A stretch of 42,181 nt of DNA from NCBI GenBank assembly GCA_013151865.1, contig JAADHN010000098.1, positions 1 to 42,181 on the forward strand, written 5' to 3'. The position numbers and the translations under genes are program-made. Under the pieces are notes generated by a model. The model was not told the DNA's origin. It ran no database searches and saw only the letters and a list, made by a program, of their open reading frames with translations. The stretch's first letter is position 1; every line of letters starts with the position of its first letter. The DNA comes from Kiritimatiellota bacterium. Its GTDB lineage: Bacteria; Verrucomicrobiota; Lentisphaeria; Oligosphaerales; JAADHN01. This document shows positions 41,719 through 42,181 of the stretch, piece after piece.

Positions 41719-42181
41719 GAGCGGTTGCTTTCCCTCACCTGGATTGTTCACGAATTTCGAAGCGGGACGGTGCGGCTCTTGTGCACATTCAGGTTGTCGC
41801 GTCGACCAAACCCCCGCTTCAGTCGTGGGGCGCCGCACTTCGCATACGGTTTCGCGATGTCACGTCCGGGCGCGATTGCCCGCCCTCGTACCCCCACAGT
41901 CGGCATCTCCGAAAGTACGACGGGTTCCCCCGGAGTCAAGCGCCCCGCCCCCGCGAGCCGGAGCCCGTGAGAGAGAAAGCGCCCTCTCGGTATCAGGGTT
42001 TATCTGCGACCATCTACGGTTTTCTCGAACAGCCCCGCGCACAGCGCGCAAGCCGCAGAGGGCGGGCGGTGGACCAGACCTCAGTAGATTGAGCTTGGAG
42101 CTCTGTAAAGTTGGGTTCCCTTTTTTGGACGGATTCCCGGGAATGGGTGTGGGCGACTGCCTTACAGTTTCGTGCGAATTT
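41719..42181. other. Right-end intergenic region
   Basis: I see no supportable gene in this last 463 bases. Perfect palindromes lie at about 42093-42105 (GAGCT-TGG-AGCTC) and 42133-42144 (ATTCCCGGGAAT). An ATG at about 42143 is open to the window end but has no clear ribosome binding site. Confidence 0.4.

Overview
This is a 42 kb, GC-rich bacterial chromosomal segment with 31 protein genes I can support and three tRNA genes. I see no phage, insertion sequence, CRISPR array or plasmid backbone. The gene content suggests an uncultured member of the Planctomycetota/Verrucomicrobiota/Lentisphaerota (PVC) group or a neighbouring phylum. The pointers are a prepilin of the [16 protein letters not shown] type with an H-x-G-D-G-H tail and no pilus operon, a large secreted glycosidase-like protein, several Gfo/Idh/MocA oxidoreductases and xylose-isomerase-like TIM barrels, and many single genes separated by long intergenic stretches. 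Phylum assignment is inference from family content only.

Layout. 1-3.2 kb: a secreted protein of unknown function between two copies of a small repeat, then tRNA-Val. 3.4-5.8 kb: glycerol kinase and glycerophosphodiesterase. 5.8-6.6 kb: a long leader-like region and a tiny basic protein. 6.7-11 kb, minus strand: a zinc-type substrate-binding protein, then (in transcription order) Gfo/Idh oxidoreductase, SAM hydroxide adenosyltransferase, small lipoprotein and TIM-barrel isomerase. 11.4-11.6 kb: tRNA-Arg and tRNA-Phe. 11.8-16.4 kb, minus strand: adenylosuccinate lyase, and an epimerase / low-molecular-weight phosphatase / enolase-superfamily group. 17-19.1 kb: TatC, TatA and a CpXC protein. 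19.2-25.9 kb, minus strand: Gfo/Idh oxidoreductase, DNA primase, CocE-type hydrolase, FAD oxidoreductase. 26.2-31.9 kb: prepilin with a strong promoter and terminator, a DUF6259-like secreted glycosidase and an Fe-S aldo/keto reductase. 31.9-34.9 kb: flavin reductase, TIM-barrel isomerase, YkgJ-type cysteine-cluster protein and a secretin-domain-like protein. 35.1-37.8 kb: a sedoheptulokinase-like FGGY kinase and a class I phosphomannose isomerase. 37.8-41.7 kb, minus strand: a DUF58 protein translationally coupled to a BatA/VWA protein carrying a PA14 domain.

How it fits together. Much of the content is carbohydrate handling: secreted glycosidase-like proteins, oxidoreductases and isomerases acting on sugars, two sugar kinases and a phosphomannose isomerase. 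Tat translocase genes supply an export route, and several predicted products are exported. Housekeeping genes (primase, purine synthesis, tRNAs) are interspersed.

The least explained part is intergenic. Degenerate repeats recur in front of otherwise unrelated genes and usually point the same way as the gene: a 167-bp family (two copies), a roughly 70-100-bp family (four copies) and a shared GAAACACC core. There is also a perfect 20-bp inverted repeat 30 bp before the FGGY kinase start. These are the best candidates for something undescribed. Their alignments were made by eye and need a computed search.
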